Source: Coemansia sp. RSA 922 (taxonomy: Eukaryota; Kickxellomycota; Kickxellomycetes; Kickxellales; Kickxellaceae). Taken from it: a stretch of 10,200 nucleotides of DNA. Shown one piece after another: positions 1 to 6,855 of the stretch. Below the pieces are notes generated by a model. It had not been told where the DNA came from, made no database searches, and saw nothing but the letters and a program-made list of their open reading frames with translations. The stretch lies in NCBI GenBank assembly GCA_027577415.1, contig JANBQS010000942.1:1-10200 (forward strand), written 5' to 3'. The translations under genes were made by a program, and so were the position numbers. Numbering within the stretch: the first letter of the stretch is position 1; each line of letters opens with the position of its first letter.

Positions 1-17
1 GAAGTATCCATTTCCAT
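1..17 (-). CDS. Possible 5' end of a divergent gene running off the left edge (partial)
   Basis: On the minus strand an ATG at 17 opens a frame that reads M-E-M-D-T and leaves the window after 17 bases, so no product can be named. The main support is context. The roughly 100 bases upstream of this ATG on the minus strand are pyrimidine-rich, with several C/T tracts, as is usual for fungal 5' leaders. A divergent gene would also explain part of the long gene-free stretch before FEN1. A second in-frame ATG lies at 11. The call is speculative and could be chance. Confidence 0.2.
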
Positions 18-196
18 TTCCGCAAAGGGAGTGAGCGAGTGGGAAAGGTGTCAGCTGCACATCAATGCGGGGTGCAGAGCTCCACGGAAGAAAAAGAAGA
101 AGTGTGACAACACGCACATTGTCAATCACCCGGGAAGCGGCACTTCACACGCACTTTCACTTTCTCGCATATAGCCGGGCGTGCCAACAGTTCAAG

Positions 197-269
197 CCAA
201 GGCTTGGGGTTAGGAAAGGAGAACACACATGTAGGGACCACCCCTGTTCAACAGGGTCCCGAGCCTTGG
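197..269. repeat. Compound inverted repeat (long stem plus internal hairpin)
   Basis: Bases 197-209 pair with 257-269 over 13 positions, 11 Watson-Crick and two G-T wobbles; the outer eight (CCAAGGCT with AGCCTTGG) are perfect. Inside, CCCTGTT at 242-248 and AACAGGG at 250-256 form a second perfect hairpin that abuts the 3' side of the long stem. A 32-nt single-stranded segment (210-241) lies on the 5' side. As RNA the two helices would stack coaxially. It could be a non-coding RNA domain, a leader structure, or a DNA cruciform or protein site. It is not a tRNA, because the loop and arms do not fit. Confidence 0.5.
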
Positions 270-906
270 GAACAATGTGGTACTCGGCACAAACGCTGCC
301 CTTGCAACGTACCTTGTAGAGTAGTAAACGAGTAACGTAAGTGGTTGGTGCTGTTGGACAACCCAGTCAAAGTAAAAAAAAGTAAGCGTGGTCGTCACAA
401 AATAAAGCGAGAGAAATAAGCAAGAAAATAAGGCGAAAATATAATCAAGAGAGAAGAAAAGTGCGAGTCCTTATCCTCTTCCCTGGCCAATCTGTTCTTG
501 TATTTGTATGCTCAGAGCAAGCAAAAAAGAATGATCTGCGTGGATGGCTCATGCTCTTCTTTTGTGTGCACAGGGCCAAATCCGGAAGTATTACATGAGG
601 AGGGGGGTAAATACACAGGGGCATGGACACCCCCTCTCCGCACGTTCTGCCCCCAATCACCTCGCTTGATTATTGGCTAGGGAGCTTTAACGGGAAGATC
701 CCGCGCACATTTACAAAAAAGAAATCCTAGTGTTATATAGGCGCTTGGAGATAAGGCTGCGTTAGTAACAGTGTCAACGCCGCAGTAGATCACTCTCCTC
801 AAGGCCAGAGCGTCGTCATTCACATGTTGAGCAGCGGAAGCTGTCGCCATCTTGTGGACCCGGCATGGCACTACTAAATCCGTGGTGGCACTTGCGACGC
901 TGCTGG

Positions 907-914
907 TATAAAAG
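907..914 (+). promoter_or_regulatory. TATA box (TATAAAAG)
   Basis: TATAAAAG on the plus strand is a perfect TATA element. It sits inside a cluster of GTGGC/TGGCA motifs (866-870, 884-890, 941-945, 967-971, 981-985). Start sites about 30 bases downstream would fall near 937, roughly 380 bases before the FEN1 ATG. This would give FEN1 an unusually long leader, or would drive a separate transcript. No experimental start is known to me. Confidence 0.4.
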
Positions 915-928
915 TAGCCGTACATCTA

Positions 929-988
929 GAAGCCACTGTTGTGGCGATAAAGCAAGCAATGCTAGAGTGGCGTTGAAGAAGTGGCTTC
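929..988. repeat. 9-bp perfect inverted repeat downstream of the TATA box
   Basis: GAAGCCACT at 929-937 is the exact reverse complement of AGTGGCTTC at 980-988. A second copy of AGTGGC at 966-971 offers an alternative pairing partner for GCCACT (932-937). The arms start about 22 bases after the TATA box, so the structure would lie at or just after a transcription start. It may be a transcript hairpin or paired binding sites for a dimeric factor. Confidence 0.4.
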
Positions 989-1184
989 AAAAAGTAGGAG
1001 TATGCGCTCAGCCTCAAACGCATTTGGTGTCAATACAATCATAATTCGATAGATATTTCCAAGGACATGGCGGTCCAAGCAACAGGCCGATTGATTTGAT
1101 AAGATACTGCTATGTTGCTTACTCTAAACGCAAGAGTGCTGGATCCAAGTTGATCGCGGTACAAAGATCACCTTCGAAATCAAA

Positions 1185-1221
1185 ACGCGTCGCGTCGTAC
1201 TTTGTCGCAGTGCTAGCGCGT
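1185..1221 (+). promoter_or_regulatory. MCB-like cell-cycle promoter elements upstream of FEN1
   Basis: A perfect ACGCGT (1185-1190) is followed directly by another CGCGT (1191-1195), and GCGCGT occurs at 1216-1221. This cluster is 98-134 bases before the FEN1 start. ACGCGT is the MluI cell-cycle box bound by MBF (Mbp1-Swi6) in fungi, which drives G1/S transcription of DNA-synthesis genes. That is knowledge from other fungi; the role here is inferred from motif and position. Confidence 0.5.
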
Positions 1222-1318
1222 CCAAAAACTTTTTTTTTCAAGCCCTGTGTTCTCCTTGGCTTTCCTAATATATATTTTTTCATTCGTTACTTTGAATTTA
1301 CAGCACAATTGACTTGAC

Positions 1319-2449
1319 ATGGGAATTAAGGGCTTGAAGCAGGTTATCTCCGACCGGGCGCCCGCAGCGCTACGTACAGTGGAGATGAAGCATCTAGTAG
1401 GACGCAAAATAGCGATCGATGCCTCGACCTCGTTATACCAGTTTCTAGTTGCAGTGCGCAACGAGGGACAGAATCTGACAACTTCTGATGGCAGCACGAC
1501 AAGTCACTTGATAGGACTCTTGTATCGGACAGTAAGTATGGTGGAGACTGGGTTAAAGCCGTTGTACGTATTCGATGGCAAGCCGCCGACAATGAAGGGT
1601 GGAGAGCTGGCAAAGCGGCGCGAAAAGCGCGAAAAGGCCGAGGTTATTCTCAAAGAGGCCGAAGAGGAAGGAAACGAGGAAGAGGCGTTCAAACAGCTGA
1701 AGCGGCTTTCAAAGGTGACGCCCGAGATCAACGAGCAAGCAAAGCGACTGCTAAAACTCATGGGAGTTCCTCACGTTACAGCGCCATGTGAAGCAGAGGC
1801 AGAGTGCGCAGCGCTGGCCAAGGCTGGTAAGGTGTGGGCAGCAGCATCGCAGGATATGGATACGCTTCTATTTGGCACGCCAGTGCTATTGCGCAACCTG
1901 ACTGCGCCAGCCGCACGCAAGCTGCCGATTGAGGAGATTCACTTAAAGGACGTACTGGGCGGCCTGGAGTACACCATGGATCAGCTCATTGACATGGGCA
2001 TTATTCTTGGGTGCGACTATTGCGACTCGATTCGCGGTGTTGGGCCAAAGTCTGGGTATGAGTACATCAAGGAACACAAGTCTATCGAGGAGGCAATCAA
2101 GGTTGAAAAGGTCGCCAAGGGAGTGCCAGAGGAGTGGCCTTTCGAGCAAGCGCGCGAGCTGTTCCGGAGTGCTGACGTGTCGGACTGCTCGACTGATTTT
2201 GTGTGGGAGAAGCCTGATGTCGAGGGCATGGTGCAGTTCCTGGTCCATGAGATGGAATTCAACGAACAGCGCGTCAGATCGGCGGCGGCAAAGCTCGAAA
2301 AGGCCAGTGGCAAGGGCCAGCAAGTGCGCATCGACTCGTTCTTCAAGATCACCACCAGCCGCACTGCACCCAAGAAGGAAGACGTCAAGGGCGGCGCCAA
2401 GCGCAAGGGCGGTGCTGTTAACGGGTCGGCTAAAAAGCCCAAGAAATAA
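1319..2449 (+). CDS. FEN1: Flap endonuclease 1 (FEN1/Rad27)
   Basis: Structure-specific 5' nuclease that removes RNA-primed 5' flaps during Okazaki-fragment maturation and long-patch base-excision repair in the nucleus. The 376-residue length is close to the human enzyme. The N-terminal XPG domain starts MGIKGL and the internal domain contains the helix-two-turn-helix segment GCDYCDSIRGVGPK (231-244). All seven metal-binding acids align with human numbering: D34, D86, E158, E160, D179, D181, D233. A PCNA-binding PIP box, Q335-VRIDS-FF342, precedes a lysine-rich tail likely to serve as nuclear signal. Residue 178 is Q in the QDMD motif, where human FEN1 has E. The gene is intronless. The ATG is fixed by the family's invariant MGI start, whose processed Gly2 is needed for activity. 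It is preceded by MCB-like motifs. Confidence 0.97.
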   Translation: MGIKGLKQVISDRAPAALRTVEMKHLVGRKIAIDASTSLYQFLVAVRNEGQNLTTSDGSTTSHLIGLLYRTVSMVETGLKPLYVFDGKPPTMKGGELAKRREKREKAEVILKEAEEEGNEEEAFKQLKRLSKVTPEINEQAKRLLKLMGVPHVTAPCEAEAECAALAKAGKVWAAASQDMDTLLFGTPVLLRNLTAPAARKLPIEEIHLKDVLGGLEYTMDQLIDMGIILGCDYCDSIRGVGPKSGYEYIKEHKSIEEAIKVEKVAKGVPEEWPFEQARELFRSADVSDCSTDFVWEKPDVEGMVQFLVHEMEFNEQRVRSAAAKLEKASGKGQQVRIDSFFKITTSRTAPKKEDVKGGAKRKGGAVNGSAKKPKK

Positions 2450-2525
2450 GCAGTCCCAGCAAGGCCCCAAGTACACGTGTGCGTCTGAGGAGCGTGCTCA
2501 AACAATTCGCCACCGAATGCTTTTT

Positions 2526-2540
2526 GGGGGGGGGGAGGGG
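2526..2540. repeat. G-rich homopolymer tract in the FEN1/DAHP synthase intergenic region
   Basis: Ten G residues, one A and four more G residues follow a run of five T. The tract is 77 bases after the FEN1 stop, in its probable 3' UTR. It is a simple-sequence tract prone to length variation and sequencing error. It is too short in separate G-runs for a classical four-run quadruplex, although the ten-G run could be subdivided. Confidence 0.6.
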
Positions 2541-2550
2541 AACAACTTAG

Positions 2551-2572
2551 TGACGCACGTATTTCGTGACTC
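2551..2572 (+). promoter_or_regulatory. Possible Gcn4/CPC1-type sites upstream of DAHP synthase
   Basis: TGACGCA (2551-2557) and TGACTCC (2567-2573) each resemble the general amino-acid-control element TGASTCA, one position off consensus. They lie 157-178 bases before the DAHP synthase ATG. In ascomycetes, aromatic-pathway genes including DAHP synthase are under this control. Matches this short occur by chance, so the call is weak. Confidence 0.25.
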
Positions 2573-2728
2573 CAAATTGGTCTAGCTTTCTGGTTGTGAT
2601 GAAAATTTTTCGCCATCTTCATGCTACTCTTTTATCTCTGATCTTCTTTCACCCAAATATTTTTTTTACACTTTTGTAATCTCACAGTTTAGCTGACTGG
2701 TTCATTTACATTTACACACTTTACGGCC

Positions 2729-3829
2729 ATGACTTCTACTTCCTCTGCATTCAGCAAGGCTGGTGACGACTTGCGTATCGCTGGTTACGACCCGTTGATC
2801 CCGCCCAACATTCTCCAGATGGAGCACCCGCTCAGTGAGCGGTCAGAGGACGTGATTGCCAGCGGTCGTAAGCAGGCATCAGAGATCTTGCGTCGCAAGG
2901 ACGACCGTCTCATCGTTGTCGTAGGCCCATGCTCTATCCACGATACCGAGGCTGCCCTCGACTACTGCCAAAAGCTCAAGCAGCTGGCTGACGAGCTGAA
3001 GGACGACCTGTGCATCGTGATGCGTGTGTACTTTGAAAAGCCCCGTACTACTGTCGGCTGGAAGGGTCTGATCAATGACCCCAACCTTGACGATACCTTC
3101 CAGATCAACAAGGGCCTGCACGTTGCGCGCGACCTCCTGTGCAAGATCACTGATATGGGTATGCCTGCTGGCTGCGAGTTGCTCGATACTATCTCGCCAC
3201 AGTTCCTGGGCGACCTGTTCTCTTGGGGCGCCATTGGAGCTCGTACCACCGAGTCACAGCTCCACCGCGAACTGGCATCGGGAGTGTCGTTCCCTGTTGG
3301 CTTCAAGAACGGTACCGATGGTAATGCTACTATTGCTATTGACGCTATTCGCTCTGCCAGCCACCCTCACCACTTCCTTGGTGTTACCAAGAGCGGTTTG
3401 GCAGCTATCACTGTGACTCGCGGAAACCCACTGTGCCACATTATTCTTCGTGGCGGAAACAGCGGACCCAACTACGAGGAGGAGTGGGTTAGCAAGATCT
3501 CTGAGCAGATCCTAAAGGCCAAGGTCGTCGACAACATCATGGTTGACTGCAGCCACGGAAACTCTAGCAAGGACTACCGCAACCAGCCCAAAGTCTGCAG
3601 CGACATTGCTCGGCAAGTCTCGGCTGGCAATCGCGCCATTGTTGGTGTCATGATTGAGAGCAACATCGTTGAGGGCCGCCAGAACATCCCCACCGAGTCT
3701 GAGGGCGGTCTCAAGGCACTGACCTACGGCCAGAGCATTACCGATGCCTGCGTCAGCTGGGAACAGACCATCCCCATGCTCCAAGAGTTGGCTCAGGCTG
3801 TGCGCAATAGACGTGGCACCTCAAGCTAA
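2729..3829 (+). CDS. Type I 3-deoxy-7-phosphoheptulonate (DAHP) synthase, ARO3/ARO4 family
   Basis: Condenses phosphoenolpyruvate and erythrose 4-phosphate to DAHP, the entry step of the shikimate pathway, in the cytosol. The 366 residues match yeast Aro3/Aro4 (about 370) and E. coli AroG without large gaps. Diagnostic blocks are VVVGPCSIHD (63-72), EKPRTTVGWKG (103-113), GARTTESQLHRELASG (170-185), GFKNGTDG (191-198) and DCSHGNSSKD (273-282). Expected metal ligands by alignment with AroG are C68, H276, E310 and D339. Yeast keeps separate Phe- and Tyr-inhibited isozymes; the N-terminal IPPNILQ and QFL segments look more Aro3-like, while HHFLGVTKSG is Aro4-like, so I leave the isozyme open. 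Codon choice is strongly C/G-ending, unlike the transporter downstream, which suggests high expression. No introns. Confidence 0.97.
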   Translation: MTSTSSAFSKAGDDLRIAGYDPLIPPNILQMEHPLSERSEDVIASGRKQASEILRRKDDRLIVVVGPCSIHDTEAALDYCQKLKQLADELKDDLCIVMRVYFEKPRTTVGWKGLINDPNLDDTFQINKGLHVARDLLCKITDMGMPAGCELLDTISPQFLGDLFSWGAIGARTTESQLHRELASGVSFPVGFKNGTDGNATIAIDAIRSASHPHHFLGVTKSGLAAITVTRGNPLCHIILRGGNSGPNYEEEWVSKISEQILKAKVVDNIMVDCSHGNSSKDYRNQPKVCSDIARQVSAGNRAIVGVMIESNIVEGRQNIPTESEGGLKALTYGQSITDACVSWEQTIPMLQELAQAVRNRRGTSS

Positions 3830-4033
3830 ACTCCGCTCAACATAGTCACATTGTTGTTTTTTTATTGACTGAAGAGATAATCCAGATCATAGAATCTAAA
3901 TCTCGGACATTTGACACAGATATCATCTTCACGTGGCAATTTCATTAGTACGTTTGCAGGGGGGAAAGGAACCGAATATCCAAGCACTTCTCTCCGATGC
4001 CCTTGTTTCTTATAATTTTTCTTTCCAAAGATA

Positions 4034-4864
4034 ATGACCACGCAACTTCCACAGCTACAAACCATAGAGCTCACTCTGCACGAGCCAGGCGTGTTAGTGA
4101 TGGCCTTTAACCGGCCCTCCCGCATGAACTCGATGGTTCCAGAGTCATATAGCGAGTGGAAGCAAGTAATGGAGTTTACTGCCAACACACCAGCTATCCG
4201 CGTACTCATTATCACTGGTAACGGGCGCGCATACTCTGCAGGACAAGACTTGAGCATCATACCCCAATCAGGCTCTGAGGAGGATGAAGCTGAGGACATT
4301 CGCAGGCGCAATGAGGTCACTCGTGGTCTCACCAGGCTTTTGATAACATCACGAATCCCTATTATCGCGGCTGTCAACGGGCCAGCAATTGGCTATGGAT
4401 GCACCACGTTAGCTCTATGCGATTTGGTCATATCAGTCGAGTCTGCTGTTTTCCGTACGCCATTTGCAGAATTGGCCTTTTGCGCTGAAGGGTGCAGCTC
4501 GGTGACATTTCCTAGGATCTTGGGACCCATGGTAGCCAACGATATGATTCTGTTTGACCGCGCTGTTAGTGCCGCGGAAATGCACCAACGGGGATTAGTT
4601 AGTAGGATCGTCAAGTCTGAGGAGTTGATGCCTGTGGCGCTAAAAGTTGCTACGACCATGGCAAAGCAGTCTCAGACCGCAATTGGCGTATCGCGAGCTT
4701 TAATTCGCAACCAAAGCTACGTCGACGAGCTCGTGCGTGCAAACGATGCTGAAATGGACCAGCTGTATCTGCGCATGCTTTCAAAGGATGCGAAGCAAGC
4801 CATCGCCCAGATGTTTGCTCGGCTACAAGCCACTGGTAGTAATGGACGAAAGTCCAAGATCTAG
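4034..4864 (+). CDS. Enoyl-CoA delta-isomerase, ECI2-like (crotonase superfamily), probably peroxisomal
   Basis: Likely shifts the double bond of 3-enoyl-CoA to trans-2-enoyl-CoA so that unsaturated fatty acids can enter beta-oxidation. The 276 residues form a single crotonase fold. Oxyanion-hole segments are AYSAGQDL (66-73) and NGPAIGYG (115-122). The block CAEGCSSVTFP (150-160) carries E152, matching the catalytic glutamate of the PEGCSS motif in peroxisomal ECI2. Hydratases instead use two glutamates in other positions, so isomerase is preferred. The C-terminus is RKSKI, a conservative variant of the PTS1 tripeptide SKL, and no mitochondrial presequence is visible. An acidic insert SEEDEAED lies at 81-88. 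A generic enoyl-CoA hydratase remains possible. The ATG is the first in frame and follows an A-rich context. Confidence 0.9.
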   Translation: MTTQLPQLQTIELTLHEPGVLVMAFNRPSRMNSMVPESYSEWKQVMEFTANTPAIRVLIITGNGRAYSAGQDLSIIPQSGSEEDEAEDIRRRNEVTRGLTRLLITSRIPIIAAVNGPAIGYGCTTLALCDLVISVESAVFRTPFAELAFCAEGCSSVTFPRILGPMVANDMILFDRAVSAAEMHQRGLVSRIVKSEELMPVALKVATTMAKQSQTAIGVSRALIRNQSYVDELVRANDAEMDQLYLRMLSKDAKQAIAQMFARLQATGSNGRKSKI

Positions 4865-5175
4865 CAACATTGATTACTCCTTGGTTAAGAAAAAAAAAAA
4901 AGAATTATCCCTCGTTTAAATCACTCATATTCTAGTATAGTGGATAATGGCTTGAAGTGGCTGCTAGCGGGAAAACAGTGTGGCTGACTGCAAGTTTTAG
5001 CCACCCCATCACACATACTGGTAGTAGACAAATTATATTTCTGTAGGGCTATTGGAAATATCTCGTGCATCTATCATGCACACATTCCCGCCTTGAGATA
5101 TACAGGATCATTTTTTATTTTCCACTTAAACATCAAAACATCTTTGCCAATATTTTTATATTTTGAACATTAGAT
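4865..5175. other. Intergenic region between the isomerase and the MFS transporter
   Basis: This stretch holds an A-rich run at 4891-4902 just after the isomerase stop, AT-rich sequence near the transporter start, and the inverted repeat at 5058-5101. I see no coding potential. Confidence 0.6.
5058..5101. repeat. Nested inverted repeat upstream of the MFS transporter
   Basis: ATATCTC (5058-5064) pairs with GAGATAT (5095-5101), and directly inside it GTGCAT (5065-5070) pairs with ATGCAC (5076-5081) around a five-base loop. The left arm is therefore 13 continuous paired bases, while the right arm is interrupted by a 13-base bulge. It ends 74 bases before the transporter ATG, in the promoter or 5' leader. 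It could be an operator for a dimeric regulator or a leader hairpin. Confidence 0.45.
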
Positions 5176-6776
5176 ATGGAAAATGCATCGATAAAGAGCC
5201 GCATTTATCATATTCGGTCTGCACCCTGGGCAGTGGTGGCAACATCATGTATTGCGTTGATGCTCGATAATGTCTCTTATGCCGTTTCATTTGCCAGCCT
5301 ACCACACATTTTTGAGGATATGAACTTGGCATCCGAATCAAAGCTAGGAATTGCCACAACAATGTTTGGCGTAGGTGCATTCCTAACTAGCATTTTATCT
5401 GGAATAATCAGCGACCGCTTGTGCAGTCGTAAACTACCACTAGTGGTAGGCTCTATTGGATATATCTTGTGTGGGGTCATATTGTTCTTTGCAAACAAGC
5501 TGTGGCATATTTTGTTGTATCGCTTGCTAAATGGCTTGGCGTCTGGGTTTATATATCCCATTGCTACGGCGATGGTTGGCGACGTGTATCCGAATAAGCT
5601 GCTAGGCATGCAAATGTCGTTGATTAACATGTTTACCAATATCGGATACATGATAGGCAAGTGTACAGCGATTGACTGTTGTTGTGTTAATATTGGCCAA
5701 GTGACAAAGAGATAAAGTGTAAGAAGTACTAATGCTATGAAACCAATGTCACTTTATCACTTTGTAGGCCCAATGCTCGGAGGAGTGCTCTATGAGCGCA
5801 CTGGAATACGCGGGGTATCTACGTTGATAAGTACGTGAATACGATCAGATATGACAACAAACGACACCCACCTATTCGAGTAAAAAGTACGTTATTCAAC
5901 TAACCCCGTTTCTGATGCTGTGTAGTGATATCGGGCAGTTTGCTGTCAGCGGTGCTCATGTTTGGAATTCGTGAGCCGCTGACTATCCACAAGGAAATAC
6001 TGGCCAGGCAGCGGATACTCAGCAACTCTACAATTAGCACGCAATGCGTAGAGACAGGGGCGATATCTAGTGATTCATCAATAGTCAGCAAAGTCGACCT
6101 CCAAATTGTATCCAACACGCCAAGCAATATGCCCGTTTGGAGGCTTATTTTTCAGTGGCAAGTATTATCAGCATCAATAACGACTCTAGTCGTGGGAATG
6201 TTGATAGGCTCTCTAGAAAGTGTGGTGCCAGTTTACACAAAAGATGCGTTTGGAGCCTCATCATCCAAAACGGGACTACTGTTTGTGCTTAATGGTAGTG
6301 TAGCAATAGTGCTGTCAATTCCAATTGGATACGGGGTAGATCGACTAATTAGTCGACATGGCGAAAAGATGCGCATGTACATAGAATTAGTAGGACTGGC
6401 ATTTACTGGCGGAGCAGTGTTTGGCATAGGGCTATGCAAGTCGTTCAATGTGCTAATCGGCGTGGAGACGCTGCTTGCGGCGTCTGTGCTTGTCGTGAAT
6501 ATACCAGTCATGAGTAGTTTCGGCGACTTTGTCAATGCTCTAGGGCTCAATTCAATGGCACAGTGCTACGGCATCTACAACTCATTCTGGGCATTGTCAT
6601 CATCTATTGCACCACCTATCGCTACTTCTATGTACGCTCAGATCGGATACCAGGCCACAGTCGCTGGAGTACTCACTAGTCTCTGTGTGCTGTGCTCAGC
6701 ACTAATCCTGAGTGAGACTATATGGAAGGCGGCCCTAAGGGCTGCCCGCCGAATAAACCGGAACGCTAGATATTAG
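5176..6776 (+). CDS. MFS transporter, DHA1 / SLC18-like (three exons: 5176-5656, 5768-5830, 5926-6776)
   Basis: Splicing the three exons gives 464 residues with 12 predicted helices, the standard MFS size. Helix 1 contains ALMLDNVSYAVSFASLP (27-43), close to the LLDNMLY motif of vesicular amine and acetylcholine transporters (SLC18), with D31 in the helix. Motif A of the major facilitator superfamily, SGIISDRLCSRK (75-86), lies between helices 2 and 3. Antiporter motif C, IGYMIGPMLGGVLYE (156-170), is restored only by removing intron 1, which is strong support for the splice. A hydrophilic loop at about 197-255 separates the two halves. The family exports drugs or amines by proton exchange across plasma or organelle membranes; the substrate cannot be told. 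Codon use is less biased than in the DAHP synthase gene. The 3' end converges on the next gene with 79 bases between the stops. Confidence 0.88.
5657..5767 (+). other. Intron 1 of the MFS gene, non-canonical GC-AG
   Basis: The donor is GCAAGT and the acceptor TTTGTAG, with branch-like TACTAAT at 5727-5733. Joining G5656 to GC5768-5769 keeps the frame and rebuilds IGPMLGG. The nearby GT donor at 5661 would shift the frame. Retention leads to an in-frame stop at 5713-5715 after 179 residues. The intron is 111 nt. Confidence 0.85.
5831..5925 (+). other. Intron 2 of the MFS gene (GT-AG)
   Basis: Donor GTACGT, branch CTAAC at 5900-5904, acceptor TGTGTAG; 95 nt. The junction A|TG gives methionine 182 inside helix 6 and keeps the frame into ISGSLLSAVLM. 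Confidence 0.9.
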
Positions 6777-6837
6777 CCACATATACCAATACACAGTTGT
6801 CTTTACTAAGTAAATAATTAATATACATTACCAACAA

Positions 6838-6843
6838 AATAAA
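6838..6843 (+). terminator. Possible polyadenylation signal AATAAA of the MFS gene
   Basis: A perfect AATAAA lies 61 bases after the transporter stop, in an AT-rich segment. It is only 12 bases from the stop of the convergent minus-strand gene, so cleavage downstream would place the transporter's transcript end antisense to that gene. Confidence 0.45.
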
Positions 6844-6855
6844 GCTAAAGTAAGG

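Larger units (their letters stand above)
18..1184. other. Long intergenic stretch without a convincing gene
   Basis: No reading frame here gives a recognisable protein. The frames that exist are at most 94 codons, low in complexity and without family motifs. Visible structure consists of the compound inverted repeat at 197-269, a purine-rich tract on the plus strand at about 371-460, and the TATA box, GTGGC repeats and inverted repeat at 866-988. I saw no tRNA, snRNA or rRNA signature. One B-box-like string occurs at 190-198, but it lacks a matching arm. The stretch probably contains the promoter and 5' leader of FEN1 and perhaps those of a divergent gene at the left edge. Confidence 0.5.

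Noticed and set aside
186..270. tRNA or tRNA-Sec-like element
   Set aside because: A B-box-like GTTCAAGCC occurs at 190-198 and a stem stacks on a T-arm-like hairpin, but arm lengths do not fit, no anticodon arm forms and no A box is properly spaced.
65..319. Plus-strand open frame of 84 codons
   Set aside because: The protein looks random, and the frame crosses the strong inverted repeat at 197-269.
677..925. Minus-strand open frame of 82 codons, with an inner ATG at 850 giving 57 residues
   Set aside because: Its residue composition looks plausible, but there is no family match, no minus-strand TATA box and no conserved motif. I could not decide whether it is a small protein, a first exon or chance, so it is not listed as a gene.
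1943..2622. Minus-strand open frames of 177 and 201 codons
   Set aside because: Both are antisense to FEN1, whose sense frame is unambiguous. Their sequences show no family motif and reflect the codon bias of the sense gene.
3862..4377. Minus-strand open frame of 171 codons
   Set aside because: It overlaps the first third of the isomerase gene and the AT-rich intergenic region, with no recognisable motif.
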